The notes below the pieces were generated by a model. That model was given only the letters and a program-made list of their open reading frames with translations. It made no database searches and was not told where the DNA came from. From Salvator merianae (Eukaryota > Chordata > Lepidosauria > Squamata > Teiidae), in NCBI GenBank assembly GCA_003586115.2, contig QVOM02000025.1:49271395-49335394 (forward strand): 64,000 bases of DNA. Reading direction: 5' to 3'. A program made the position numbers and the translations under genes. Shown piece after piece: positions 23,108 through 32,905 of the stretch (positions are counted from its first letter, which is position 1; every line of letters starts with the position of its first letter).

Positions 23108-23459
23108 TCTCCCAAACTCATTCACATTCATACTCTTCCGGTCCAGCAGTTTGTTCTCAGTGACCAGCCAACTGTACAAGGAAGCCCACTTGTACAGTAT
23201 GAGCACACAGTTTGCTCTGCTCATAGTCTCCCAACCGTTGCCTTTGAATGTATAGCGGAAGTCATTGCACAGCCATTAGAACTAATAATCACTGTTACAC
23301 CATTCTTGAATTTATGCAAGCTCTTTTATGAAGACATCTAAACTGTCGGAACAGCACATGTTTGGTTAGCAAATTCCACAGTTTAATATAAATTAACCTA
23401 GCTTAACTATGTGTTGCATGAAGGAATATTTTATTTCTGTCTTTCCTGTTTCTTTCAGG
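23108..23459. other. Unannotated stretch
   Basis: About 350 bp with no recognised feature. The LINE remnant that follows may begin inside it. Confidence 0.5.
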
Positions 23460-23860
23460 GTTCATCCTAATTAGATGATCTCCCACCATACAATATCCAC
23501 TTTGTCCACACTATGTATAATGTTATAATTCTCTACCAAATTCCTGTTACTCACCTCCATTCTAAAAATTCTCAAACACTGGAACCTTTCTTCATGGGGG
23601 AAAAAAAAAAATCCTCCAATTCCATTATCATTTTAGCGACCCTTTTCTGAAACTTTTCCAGTTTTGCTTTTTCAGAGTTGTTGCAGTGAGAATTGCATGA
23701 AGTATTCCAGGTGAAGTCATACTATCATTTTGAATAGGGGCATTATAATATTATCATTTTTCACTGAAATTTCTTATTCTTCCTAACACACAGACACATA
23801 CCTGGAACACTGTGGGTAAATATCTTAACTAAACTGAGGAGCTGTCCATTACATCTCTTT
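23460..23860 (-). pseudogene. L3/CR1-like LINE remnant, ORF2 C-terminal region
   Basis: Minus-strand translation gives pieces of the region after the reverse transcriptase of CR1/L3-type LINEs. KLEKFQKRVAKMIMELED matches the 'LEKVQRRATKMI' helix of CR1. It is followed by a broken HEERFQCLRIF block and, after a gap, NYNIIHSVDKVDI, which corresponds to 'KIMHGVDKVD'. The order is correct for a single element. Frames change at an A/T homopolymer near 23598-23610 and the start is lost. It is much more diverged than the CR1 at 50 kb. Confidence 0.65.
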
Positions 23861-23921
23861 TCTGGTCAGCCACTATCTGCTCAAATCACATTAGTCTCTA
23901 TATGTAGTTACATTTTTTAAT

Positions 23922-23948
23922 GAATGAATAAATAAATAAATAAATAAT
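23922..23948. repeat. (AAAT)n microsatellite
   Basis: About six AAAT units just upstream of the family P element at 24020. Confidence 0.85.
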
Positions 23949-24016
23949 ATTCCAATATGCCTTTTTAATCTGTGCATGACCTGTCTCCCTTCTTATTCTG
24001 GGACACGTTGGGACAC

Positions 24017-24200
24017 TCTGGCCCATTCTGCACTTGGCCTTATTCTAGATTATATTCTGGAATAGGGACCTGCCATCAGCATGCTAGTATAAACTATGGC
24101 AGACCCTACCCAAGGCCTGGTGTAATCTGCATTAGCATGTGGATAGCAAGTCTATTCTCAGATATAATCCAGAATAAAGCCAAGTGCAGAAAGAGCCTCT
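24017..24200 (+). mobile_element. Family P MITE (178 bp), TCT duplication
   Basis: The element is 24020-24197, starting GGCCCATTCTGCACTTGG and ending CCAAGTGCAGAAAGAGCC. It is flanked by TCT at 24017-24019 and 24198-24200. It has the same palindromic layout as the copy at 19385, with a CCTGCCATCAGCATGCTAG block near the left and GCATTAGCATGTGGATAGC near the right. This copy stands alone, outside any family T element. Confidence 0.85.
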
Positions 24201-25626
24201 GTTCTGGAACAAACATCTTATCCCATGGTGGGACAGGTTGATTCTGATGCAGAATAGGGCCTTCTGCATTCAGACAGACCATTCTTCTCCAGTCCCAGCT
24301 ACTGTCTCCAGAGAGCCTTTGGTGGTAGTGCCAAGGCTCTGAAGGCCATGAATGAAAGTTTGTGGCCTTTGTAGTTTCCAGCCTGACCACTTTCAGGTGG
24401 GGCCCACTTCCAACAGCACTTCCTGAATTGCTGCTGAAATGGGTTCCCTGTGGTATACTGGATTGTAGTGGTCTGTTGTTTACATGCTTTCATGGTCCAG
24501 TATACTGGTCATGGACTGATTGTAGACCTCAGTGTTGAGGTCTACAGTCATACCGAACTAGGAGTCCATTTTGGACACCTAGCCTGAACTACACCAAATT
24601 CAGTGCAGTCAAAATGTGATTGATTGAGGCAAGCCCTTATTCCACAGTTTATTCCCAAATAGAGTTTAAGGGTCAAATAATAGGGTTTTCTGCTAACATG
24701 ATAGGGGCTTGTCATAGTAGCCCATTGCAGTTGCATCAGTGGAGTCAATCATGTGCCATTTTATGACTGTGCAGTATTATTTATATGGTTGTGAATATGG
24801 CTGACCATGCAGATACTGTGCTAGTGAGGGGAGTCAGACAACTATACAAACCAACATGGGAGGGAGGGAGGGAGAGCACTGCTGAAGTTCTTGAGAAATT
24901 CAAAATCCCACACTCTCTTACCATGCTTTTTCCTTTCACTGTGATGGAGCACCAACGGCAGGCATATGTAATCTTGTGATCCAGGTGTCATAAGTGAGCA
25001 TGATAGCCAGTTTAATATGGCTGTCTAATCATGGCTTAAGGGCCATTCTACACTGGCAAGTATGCTGGATCAGCAAGCATGATATAAACCTCCCTTCCAC
25101 ATGCTTATGTGGTCTAACAGTCAGTGCAAGATCACCATAACTCTTATAGGTATTATAGATTGCTCTGTAGAAAATGTGAAGGAAAAGAGTCATGTGCATT
25201 GAGTATTAGTTTAAGGTCACTGAGTTCAAATAAAGTGAAAAAATCTTGAGTTCAGAAAACTGTTTTAAAAATGTTTTATCTTTGATGCTCCTGCAGTATT
25301 CAGCAATTGCTTCCATTGGTTTGTAGCTGATTCATGCCACTGAACAGTGCCATGTGTCTGCATATTAAATGAACCAAAACATATGTCACAAAAAGGCTTT
25401 GTAGAGTGCAAAGAAATTCTTAATTTATTCCAAACTGTTTCTCCTATGAAAGCAAAATTTCACTTAATGTGATTGACAACATATCTGAAAGGCAAAAGAA
25501 GAGGGAAAAAAGGCTGGAAAATCAAATATAATATAAAAGATATAGCTCAGAGTTAACTGTTTGAATTCTAGTGATTCAGCTATGTCTTGGCTTTTCCATT
25601 TTTTTTCCTGTTTAATGAATATAACA
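24201..25626. other. Unannotated stretch
   Basis: No recognised gene. A short GAGG tract lies at 24859-24873. The phrase GGGCCATTCTACACTGGCAA at 25039 loosely resembles a family P end, but I find no partner terminus. Confidence 0.5.
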
Positions 25627-26347
25627 ATGAATACTAGGGATGTGCACGAAGGCACTTTTCCCTTTTCGCTTCGCAGGACTGCGAAGCTCCTAGGCTTCGT
25701 TTTCATGCGAAAAAATACGCACGAAAATGAAGCCCTTCGTATTCGCGGCGAAAATCTTCGCCGCGAACGGAAGCAGATAAATCAAGGCGAAGGGAAAACC
25801 TTTGCCTTAATTTCTCTGCTTCGGATGGCGCTCGCCTCTCTCTCATTCCCCCCCCCCCCGTCTGTCAGTCTGATGACAGACTGGGGGGGGGGATGAGAGA
25901 GAGGCGAGCGCCATCTGAAGCAGAGAAATCAAGGCGAAAAGGTCTTCCGTTCGCCTTGATTTATCTGCTTCCGATGTCTGCTGGCTGCCTCATTCACCCT
26001 AGGCTGTCAGCGCTCGCGCTGACAGCCTAGGGGGGGTGAGTCAGTGAGGGAAAGAGAAGGAAAATCAACGGGAAGGGAATCCCTCCCTTCCGTTGAATTT
26101 TCTGCACTTCCACTCGCTGCTGGCTGGCTGATTCACCCTAGGCTGTCAGCGCCAGCGCTGACAGCCTAGAGAGGTGAGACTTTGGCAAATTGCGAAGGTC
26201 CCGAAATACTTCGAAAAATTGAGGGACCTTCGCAATTCGCATTCGTGATTTCTGGTGCCCTTCGCATTCGATGCGAAGGGCACGGAATCACGAAATTCGA
26301 TCGAAAATCGAATGCCACGAAGCTTCGTGCACACCCCTAATGAATAC
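25627..26347 (+). mobile_element. Non-autonomous hAT element (copy 2) with 8-bp target duplication
   Basis: The element is 25635-26339 (705 bp), bounded by TAGGGATGTGCACGAAGG and GAAGCTTCGTGCACACCCC plus TA. A perfect duplication, ATGAATAC, lies at 25627-25634 and 26340-26347. The right third matches copy 1 closely, including AAATTGCGAAGGTCCCGAAA and the CTGTCAGCGC palindromes. The left half is the version seen in copy 3, with GTCTGTCA / TGACAGAC and ATCAAGGCGAA hairpins. G- and C-runs of nine or ten bases occur at 25850-25858 and 25883-25892. It has no real coding capacity. Confidence 0.93.
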
Positions 26348-26900
26348 AATTAAAAGAAAAAAAAAAATAAACAGGAGGAAGGAGCAGATAGAAATAAAGA
26401 TAGATTGGAAAACCTGATAAAATTAAATGCTTGGAGTATTGTGATCTGTTTCTGTGAGTGCTAAATGCATCACCATTGGCACACAGGAACAAAAGGGCTT
26501 AATTGACTCCATCATAATGTACTTCTTAATGCTCCTTGGCCATTTCAACATGGTGCAGTCTATCCCATACCATGCTGGCACATGCTAGGTAGCCTGGTCC
26601 AATCACTGTCCACATTTTGGAAAGCCATTCCCATCCACTAGGATAGAATGTAGGGCCCAGCTTTTGAAGTTTACAGTTTTCAGTTAAAGCCTTTTTTGTG
26701 GCATATCGAGAAGTGCTGCACCCTTTATCATTTTGGCACTGTATCCCACAGAATAGCTCTGTCCAATGCTGATGGAGCAAGCTAAAAGGGGATAGGGCCT
26801 CTGCCAACTAGCAACACGAGCACACTGTGCATACAGGGCACCTTAACAAAGTGACACCACAACCTTGCACTGCAGGATCCTTCAGTTTTGCAAGTGATGG
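26348..26900. other. Unresolved stretch, possibly protease region of the adjoining gag relic
   Basis: The minus strand has a 93-codon open frame (26526-26807) containing the phrase NDKGCSTSRY. This could be a degraded retropepsin active site (normally D-S/T-G), placed correctly downstream of the gag zinc knuckle. The similarity is too short to call. Confidence 0.3.
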
Positions 26901-26919
26901 GTTGGTGGGGTATAAAATC

Positions 26920-27580
26920 TTCAGATGAAACATTGGCCTGATTGGCTTCTCCCCCACACAAGGACAGATGGCAGTGAAATGACCTTGCTCCCTACAGTGA
27001 AGACACAGGCTGAATAGATGGCAATGATATTACTCCTTCCTGCCTGGATCTGGCTTCTATGCGTTTCTTGGAGACCATATGAGGCTGTCCAGCTGAGCCT
27101 GCTGCTGCCTTGCAAACAATACACTCTTGTGCCTGACCTCAGTCTCACCAGCAAGGTGAACCCAGCCTATTAGGGATGCTGGATTTCTCTGGAGGAATGA
27201 CCACTCCCGCATGTCTGGGTTCAAGCCATTAGAGAGTTTCTAGACCTCAGGCAGCTCTGATCATACAGGTATTAGACTAGCAAGACAACAGAACTCATTT
27301 GGATATTCAGACACTGACTTGCTCCCCTGATGGAGCTTCTGCAAGTGATTCAATGCCTCCTTCTGCCAAATGGGGTCCTCAAAGCACTCCCAGAAGGCCA
27401 CCATGAAGCCATCTAGTGTTTTCAGCTCGGCTGCATTACAATCATACGTATCAACAAGGCATTCTGCTGCCTCACCTTAGAGCTGTGCTAATATGTAGCA
27501 GACCTTAATATCCTCAGTGCAAAATGTCTGAGCATAGTTCTCAAGGAACAAGGCCATCTGCATCAGAAAGAACGAGAGCT
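26920..27580 (-). pseudogene. Ty3/Gypsy (sushi-like) retrotransposon gag relic
   Basis: The minus strand encodes a capsid-like region followed by a zinc knuckle of the form C-X2-C-X4-H-X4-C at 26964-27005 (residues CLHCREQGHFTAIC). The retrotransposon Gag domain is suggested by LDGFMVAFWECFEDP, then a KLHQGSKSVSEYPNEF block and a GLNPDMREW block. In the family, Gag packages the element RNA in cytoplasmic particles. Several in-frame stops interrupt it, for example at about 27477, 27276, 27243 and 27058. No LTRs, reverse transcriptase or integrase are visible, so this is an isolated, dead fragment. A domesticated gag gene would be expected to keep an open frame; this one does not. Confidence 0.75.
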
Positions 27581-28690
27581 TTTTACAGCTTCTGTCAATT
27601 GTGACTTTCAGTTCTTTGAATTGTGGCCTCAGTTCCTCGGGGCCAACCCCACTGGTACATATTCATAGTCAATCAAACCTCCTTGCTACAGTTTAATATG
27701 GGGGAACCCATTTCAGTGGCATGCTTCATTGCAGTATCAAAATGGGTCCTCCAGGGGCTCCAAGGTCTGGCACGGGGGCTGGGATGGAACAGGCCATCAC
27801 CATGCAGACCTAATTTCAATCTGTCTCAGCCTTCATCTGGATTTACTATTCTGGATCTAATAGGGTAATTGCAGAAACACCCTCACTGTGTCTTTGTATT
27901 TCTTTTGCATGTGTCTGTGTTTCATTTTGTGTTATTCGTTAGGATACGCCTTCCTGTTCTGAAGGTTGCTTTCTTACCTCTGCTTCCTTGACAATACTAA
28001 TCAACCCTGAATGCCTTCCCTTGGCACTGATGGCGCTTTTCTGAATTTTAAGAATACATTGCAACTGAGGCTTTATTGTGGTGATTTTAAACAGTCAAAC
28101 TTTCTGGAGAGAATTTGCCCTTTCAGCCTTCTCTTTGAGCTTCCTTTACACTATTCTCATTTTTTTAGAAGTTCCCTTTTTTGAAATCATATGTAACCTT
28201 ATTAGATTTATGTTGTAAGTTTTCACTTCTATCAAATTTGAATTTACTTAATTATGGTCTTTATTCCTAATTGGTTCAAATATACTTACTTCTCTCCTTA
28301 GCACCTCTTAAGTTTAAATCCAATATTACTTCTCTCCCCATTGGTTTCCATCTAGTTGTTCCAGCACACAGTCATGTACAGTATCTAAGATCTTATCTCT
28401 ATATCATAATTTGAGTGAACATTTACTCAAACCTACTTTTATGACTCAATATCCTTTCTCACATCAGTTCTAAGGAATAGTCTGTCCCTTTGGAATCTCG
28501 AGATTATTAAATATTTTCTTACACATAAAAGGCAATGTGTCACCCTATATGTCCTTCCCTTCCCTTTCCTTCCTAAATAGTTTGAAACCAGAAAAACAGT
28601 GTTCTACTATCTCTCACTGGTCCACCAGATTTAAGTTTTTGTATTCTTTTCTCATTCCAAGCATTCTAGTTCAACAGTTTTCCCCCACAG
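27581..28690. other. Unannotated stretch, possibly old LINE sequence
   Basis: Nothing definite. T-rich sequence around 28100-28500 might be part of the L2 element whose endonuclease lies next to it on the minus strand, but I see no diagnostic motif. Confidence 0.4.
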
Positions 28691-28699
28691 ACTCCAGGT

Positions 28700-29170
28700 A
28701 TTTTCATATAAATACCAGTACACACCTTCTCTCTGTGTACCCTTTTGACTTTTTTACAAGTCTCCAGGACAGATCTTCTTAACAAGTTGCTCACCAGTAC
28801 AAGAACACAGTGGCATGCTAATTTCAAAGTTCACTTGATGATGGTCTGATCATGTCAGTGGAGTAACATTATCCACTCAATATTCAACAATTTCCCCTCA
28901 CAATCTGAAATGAAGACTTAGTGAAAAGTATGTTCCCTCTGTGCATATGACAAGCAATATAGAGAGGCACGCTCATGGCTGTCATGAAGGCCATGCAACC
29001 CTAAACTTGTCCTGAAAGGACAGTGTCAGTGGGGATGTTGAAGTTCCCAAGGACCACAGTCCTAGGGTTCTCAAACAATAACAGCTTAGCCAGGGACGCT
29101 ATTGGGTAGGCACCAATTTCTTCCCCAATATTATCAATAGACACAATGTCACATGAAGATTCTCATAGTC
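28700..29170 (-). pseudogene. L2-type LINE fragment, endonuclease region
   Basis: On the minus strand the fragment reads PRTVVLGNFNIPTD, corresponding to the conserved 'GDFN' block of LINE endonucleases. It continues through FMTAMSVPLYIACHMHR, where L2 has 'FMAAMTAMGLSQ', to HDQTIIK, matching the 'WSDH' catalytic block. The reading changes frame several times and contains stops. Only the second half of the endonuclease domain is recognisable, and the aspartate of the GDFN block is replaced by asparagine. Confidence 0.7.
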
Positions 29171-29188
29171 AGCCTCAGATTAGACAGA

Positions 29189-29677
29189 GGGTCTGTTCAC
29201 ACTTTGCAAGAGGAACGTTCCAGGACACTCACTGGAACAGAGAAGTTGCACCTGCACACAGCCCCAGCTGACTTGAAACCTACCTAAGCCCACCTGATGC
29301 TCACCTGAAGTTGAATAAAGCTGGTCAAGAAAATTGCAGACTGGAAGCTGATGTACGTGATCAGGTGCAGATCAGGTAAGGTGCATTTGCACCACTTCCT
29401 GATGTGGAATGGCAGCAGGGCAGAGAGTTCGGACCCAAGTTTGGACCTTGGGATCTGGAACCTGGCAGCCATTTCAGACCAAGGTCCAGACCCAGCTCTT
29501 CTAGGTCCGGACCCAGCTACCTAACTAGTGCGTTCTCATTTGCACTGCTCCCCCTGCTGGTCAGCTCGCAAACTGTTCTAAGGTTGACAAGTGTGAATAC
29601 TCCTCACCATACATGATCCTGGTTGGCCCAAACCCTGATAATTAGAAAGTTACACTGTTGTAAATGTGAACAGGTCC
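29189..29677 (+). mobile_element. Family T element, subfamily 2 (489 bp)
   Basis: Termini are GGGTCTGTTCACACTTTGC and TGTAAATGTGAACAGGTCC. The flanks AGA and ACT do not match. The left subterminal hairpin is GGAACGTTCC rather than the AAGCAT type. The interior has CAGATCAGGTAAGGTGCATT and repeated GGTCCGGACC / GGTCCAGACC motifs. The copy at 48098 has the same parts in reverse, and the nested one at 40495 is a relative, so these three form a subfamily. Confidence 0.7.
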
Positions 29678-31981
29678 ACTGATTGAGATGATATTTCTGT
29701 AGATAACAGCTTCTCTCCTGCCTCATCCTACTATAACTCAGGCTGGTTCTGCATTAAAAAAACCCAGTGGGCAAAGCTGGGTCAGATCCATCTCATCCAC
29801 AAAGTTTTGGTAATACATGTCAGTTCACTATTTTAATCCACAGTTAGTGCTCTATTATGAACTGATTTTGTATTGAGCAGCAGAATCACCTGACCAATGA
29901 ACTCAGAAGCCATGTTACCGGATACTTGCTAGAGAAGGGGGAAACCAGAGAAGCAGTGTACCTTATTCCCTGTCCCAGTTGCTGCCCCTGTCCTATTCAC
30001 TGGTATGGCGGCACCAACATTCTCCAGCCACCTGCTCTTTCACTTGAGGCATATTCCCCAAACACTGAACATACACGGATGTAAACCCATATACAGAAAG
30101 GAAAAGGGAAGCTAAGGAATATGACTCATGTGATCAACTGGAAAAAAGCCCAGATTTCAGACAAATACAAGCAGAATGTTGTGTAATAATTTGAACAGAT
30201 AACCACTGTGTTCCTTCTTTTTGTTTCATGGTCACAATTAATTTCACTGAAGTCAGTACTTTTAAAGCTCCAAATGACCTGAAAAAAACTTCCTATCTGC
30301 ATTTTGTTTTGCATTACCCCAGTGCGATCTAAGTAAAGGTCAAAGACTTGGTACATTAACTCAGCAAGGCACTTAAACGACTTCAAAGAAATTGGTGTCG
30401 TGTTTAAGATTAAATTTAAAGAAACACATCACATTGAAGCTTTAACCTGTAGCTTGAAGATAGATAAGGTACTGCATTCTCAACTAAATTTCCTATGAAG
30501 GACTACTCATGGGAATAGAAACCTGGAAGAGATAAAATCTAAATTTTCTTTTTGAGTAAAGTTTATTAGAGATTTAAGTTTCAGCACAGCTAATTAAACA
30601 AAGCTTCATGAGACTTTTTTTATAACTTACAGCTACTGCAAAGAAAGAAGGAAGAAAATCAGAAAATTGTTTGATAAATTCCTATCTGTTATGTTATAAT
30701 TTAGTACACCAAGGCTGCGTTCCAACACAACATTTAATCAGTTTACAGGCCATCTTCAGTTCCCACTGGCCCAACATGATCTTGCCTTTCCATAGTTTTT
30801 CTGGAGTAAATTGGTGAAATCCAGACTACTTTGCATTTGGATTTAATGAGTTCTCAAGTCATTCCAGATCGTTAGCCCGCTTTACATTGCAATGTGAGAA
30901 CATGGAAGGAGATTATTTGGGAGAGACTGTACTTTTTGAGGGGCGTGCAAAGGGAGGGCTTCCCATTTCTTGCCATCCAATGACTGTGTGTCTTCTTTTT
31001 GTTTTATGTCACCTTTGTGGGTGGGCAGAAATCACAGTAGTTCCTTTGGCCTCCATTATCCTCCCTTCTCCTGCTGCCAGGAGAAAAGAAAGCCATCCTC
31101 CATTTTACTTTGCTAAACTGCAGTCCTTTCTCTTCCTTTATCCCCCATTCAACACTTCCAGGTAGAAATTAAAGACTTCTTCCACTTCCATCTGCTGATT
31201 AAACCCAAAAACAGATTGTGCCTGTTTGGGGTGCAGTCCTCTTGCCTCAACAAAGAACCCACTCAGTATCAGTTTTGCCATCGGGACATAGTGGGACACA
31301 AACCGCTGTGGATGTCTCAGGGGGAGGTGAGGTAGAGTCCATTTGCTGGCCATTAACTACATTATCACAATAATAGAGCCCCCCACCCCATGTTTCCCCT
31401 CATGTTTCCCCCTCCTCACGGACCTTTCTCTGCTTTTGTGCTACGTTAAATTGTGCAATTGCAATCAAGAAGAATCACCATCTGCCCTTTAAGAAGCTTT
31501 ATTGTGTAGTACATGTGGTTTAAAAGTTCTGCTTGTGTAGATACAGGCTGTAGGGGGGGAGAAGGAGCAAATGGCAAATGACTAATAATGCCACCAAATG
31601 AATCCATGTTCTGAGGCAGCAGCGGGTACATATGGAGGGCCAAGCTTGACTTGCCTGCCCTGTGAAGGCAATATTTGAACGTTGGGACTGTAGCCAATGA
31701 CTGACTGCACAGGGAGGGGAATCTGGCAAGGTGTGGAGGCAAAAAAGGTACAGTTTCCCTGTGCCAAGTGCAGGAAACACCAGTATGAGTACGAGCAAGA
31801 ATGAATTGAATCTGTGTTAAAATGCAAATGTGGGATCAGAAGACTAATTCAATCCTCGTACTCTTCTGATATGGATTAAATTTACAACGTTGGATGGTAC
31901 CCCAAGACATAGGTCTTCAAGAACATTACCAGTGTGTATATGGATGTGTGCGTGTGCACACATGCATGAACAAACACACAC
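29678..31981. other. Unannotated stretch
   Basis: No gene or transposon boundary recognised over 2.3 kb. Candidate frames of 71-98 codons show no motif. A G-run lies at 31553-31559 and a CA/TG-rich patch at 31935-31988 leads into the hAT element. Confidence 0.5.
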
Positions 31982-31989
31982 ATGCACAC

Positions 31990-32905
31990 TAGGGATGTGC
32001 ACGAAGGCACTTTTCCCTTTTCGCTTCGCAGGAATGCGAAGCTCCTAGGCTTCGTTTTCGTATGAAAAAATATGCACGAAAATGAAGCCCTTTCGTTTTC
32101 GCGGCGAAGATTTTCGCCGCGAACGGAAGCAGAGAAAACAAGGCGAAGGGAAGAGCTTTGCCTTAATTTCTCTGCTTCGGATTGCACTCGCCTCTCTCTC
32201 ATTCCCCCCCCCCAGTCTGTCAGTGTAATGACAGACTGGGGGGGGAATAAGAGAGAGGCGAGCGCCATCGGAAGCGGTGAAATCGAGGCAAAGCTCTTCC
32301 CTTTGCCTTGATTTCTTCGTTTCCGATGGCGCAGCGCTCTCTCTCACTCCCGCCGCAGTCTGTCAGTGCAATGACAGACGGGGGGGGGAATAAGAGAGAG
32401 GCGAGCGCCATTGGAAGCGGTGAAATCAAGGCAAAGCTCTTCCCTTTGCCTTGATTTCTTCGTTTCCGATGGCGCAGCGCTCTCTCTCACTCCCGCCGCA
32501 GTCTGTCAGTGCAATGACAGACTGGGGGGGGGGATAAGAGAGAGGCGAGCGCCATCGGAAGCGGTGAAATCAAGGCAAAGCTCTTCCCTTTGCCTTGATT
32601 TCTTCGTTTCCGATGGCGCAGCGCTCTCTCTCACTCCCGCCGCAGTCTGTCAGTGCAATGACAGACTGGGGGGGGGGGAATAAGAGAGAGGCGAGCGCCA
32701 TCGGAAGTGGTGAAATCAAGGCAAAGCTCTTCCCTTTGCCTTGATTTCTTCGTTTCCGATGGCGCAGCACTCTCTCTCACTCCCGCCGCAGTCTGTCAGT
32801 GCAATGACAGACTGGGGGGAGGGGAATAAGAGAGAGGCGAGCACCATCGGAAGTGGTGAAATCGAGGCAAATCGATGGCGCAGTGCTCTCTATCATTATG
32901 GCCTC
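31990..32905 (+). mobile_element. Non-autonomous hAT element (copy 3), right end missing, internally amplified
   Basis: The left end TAGGGATGTGCACGAAGG and the next 220 bp match copy 2 (25635). Instead of continuing to the right half, the sequence enters a tandem array (32213-32890) and then leaves hAT-like sequence near 32905. The right terminus GTGCACACCCCTA and a second copy of the expected target site (ATGCACAC) are both absent. The open frames here (up to 128 codons, some repeating the same peptide) result from the tandem palindromes. Confidence 0.88.
32213..32890. repeat. Tandem array, five units of 143-146 bp, inside the hAT element
   Basis: Units start at the phrase CAGTCTGTCAGTG at 32213, 32356, 32499, 32643 and 32789 (spacing 143, 143, 144, 146). 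Each contains three hairpins: GTCTGTCA / TGACAGAC; a G-run of six to ten followed by GAGCGCCAT with GATGGCGC further on; and ATCAAGGCAAAG / CTTTGCCTTGAT. Units two to four are almost identical. The fifth has an internal deletion near 32870. Copy 2 of the element has only one such unit. Confidence 0.93.

Noticed and set aside
26526..26807. Retropepsin-like protease of the Ty3/Gypsy relic
   Set aside because: Only a single degraded triad-like word (DKG) supports it, which is not enough for a call.
31882..32770. Open frames of 60-128 codons, some repeating the same peptide
   Set aside because: They are translations of the palindromic hAT tandem units on both strands, with no start context or domain.
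32213..32890. CRISPR-like regular array
   Set aside because: The units are adjacent tandem copies of about 144 bp with no unique spacers, inside a eukaryotic hAT element.
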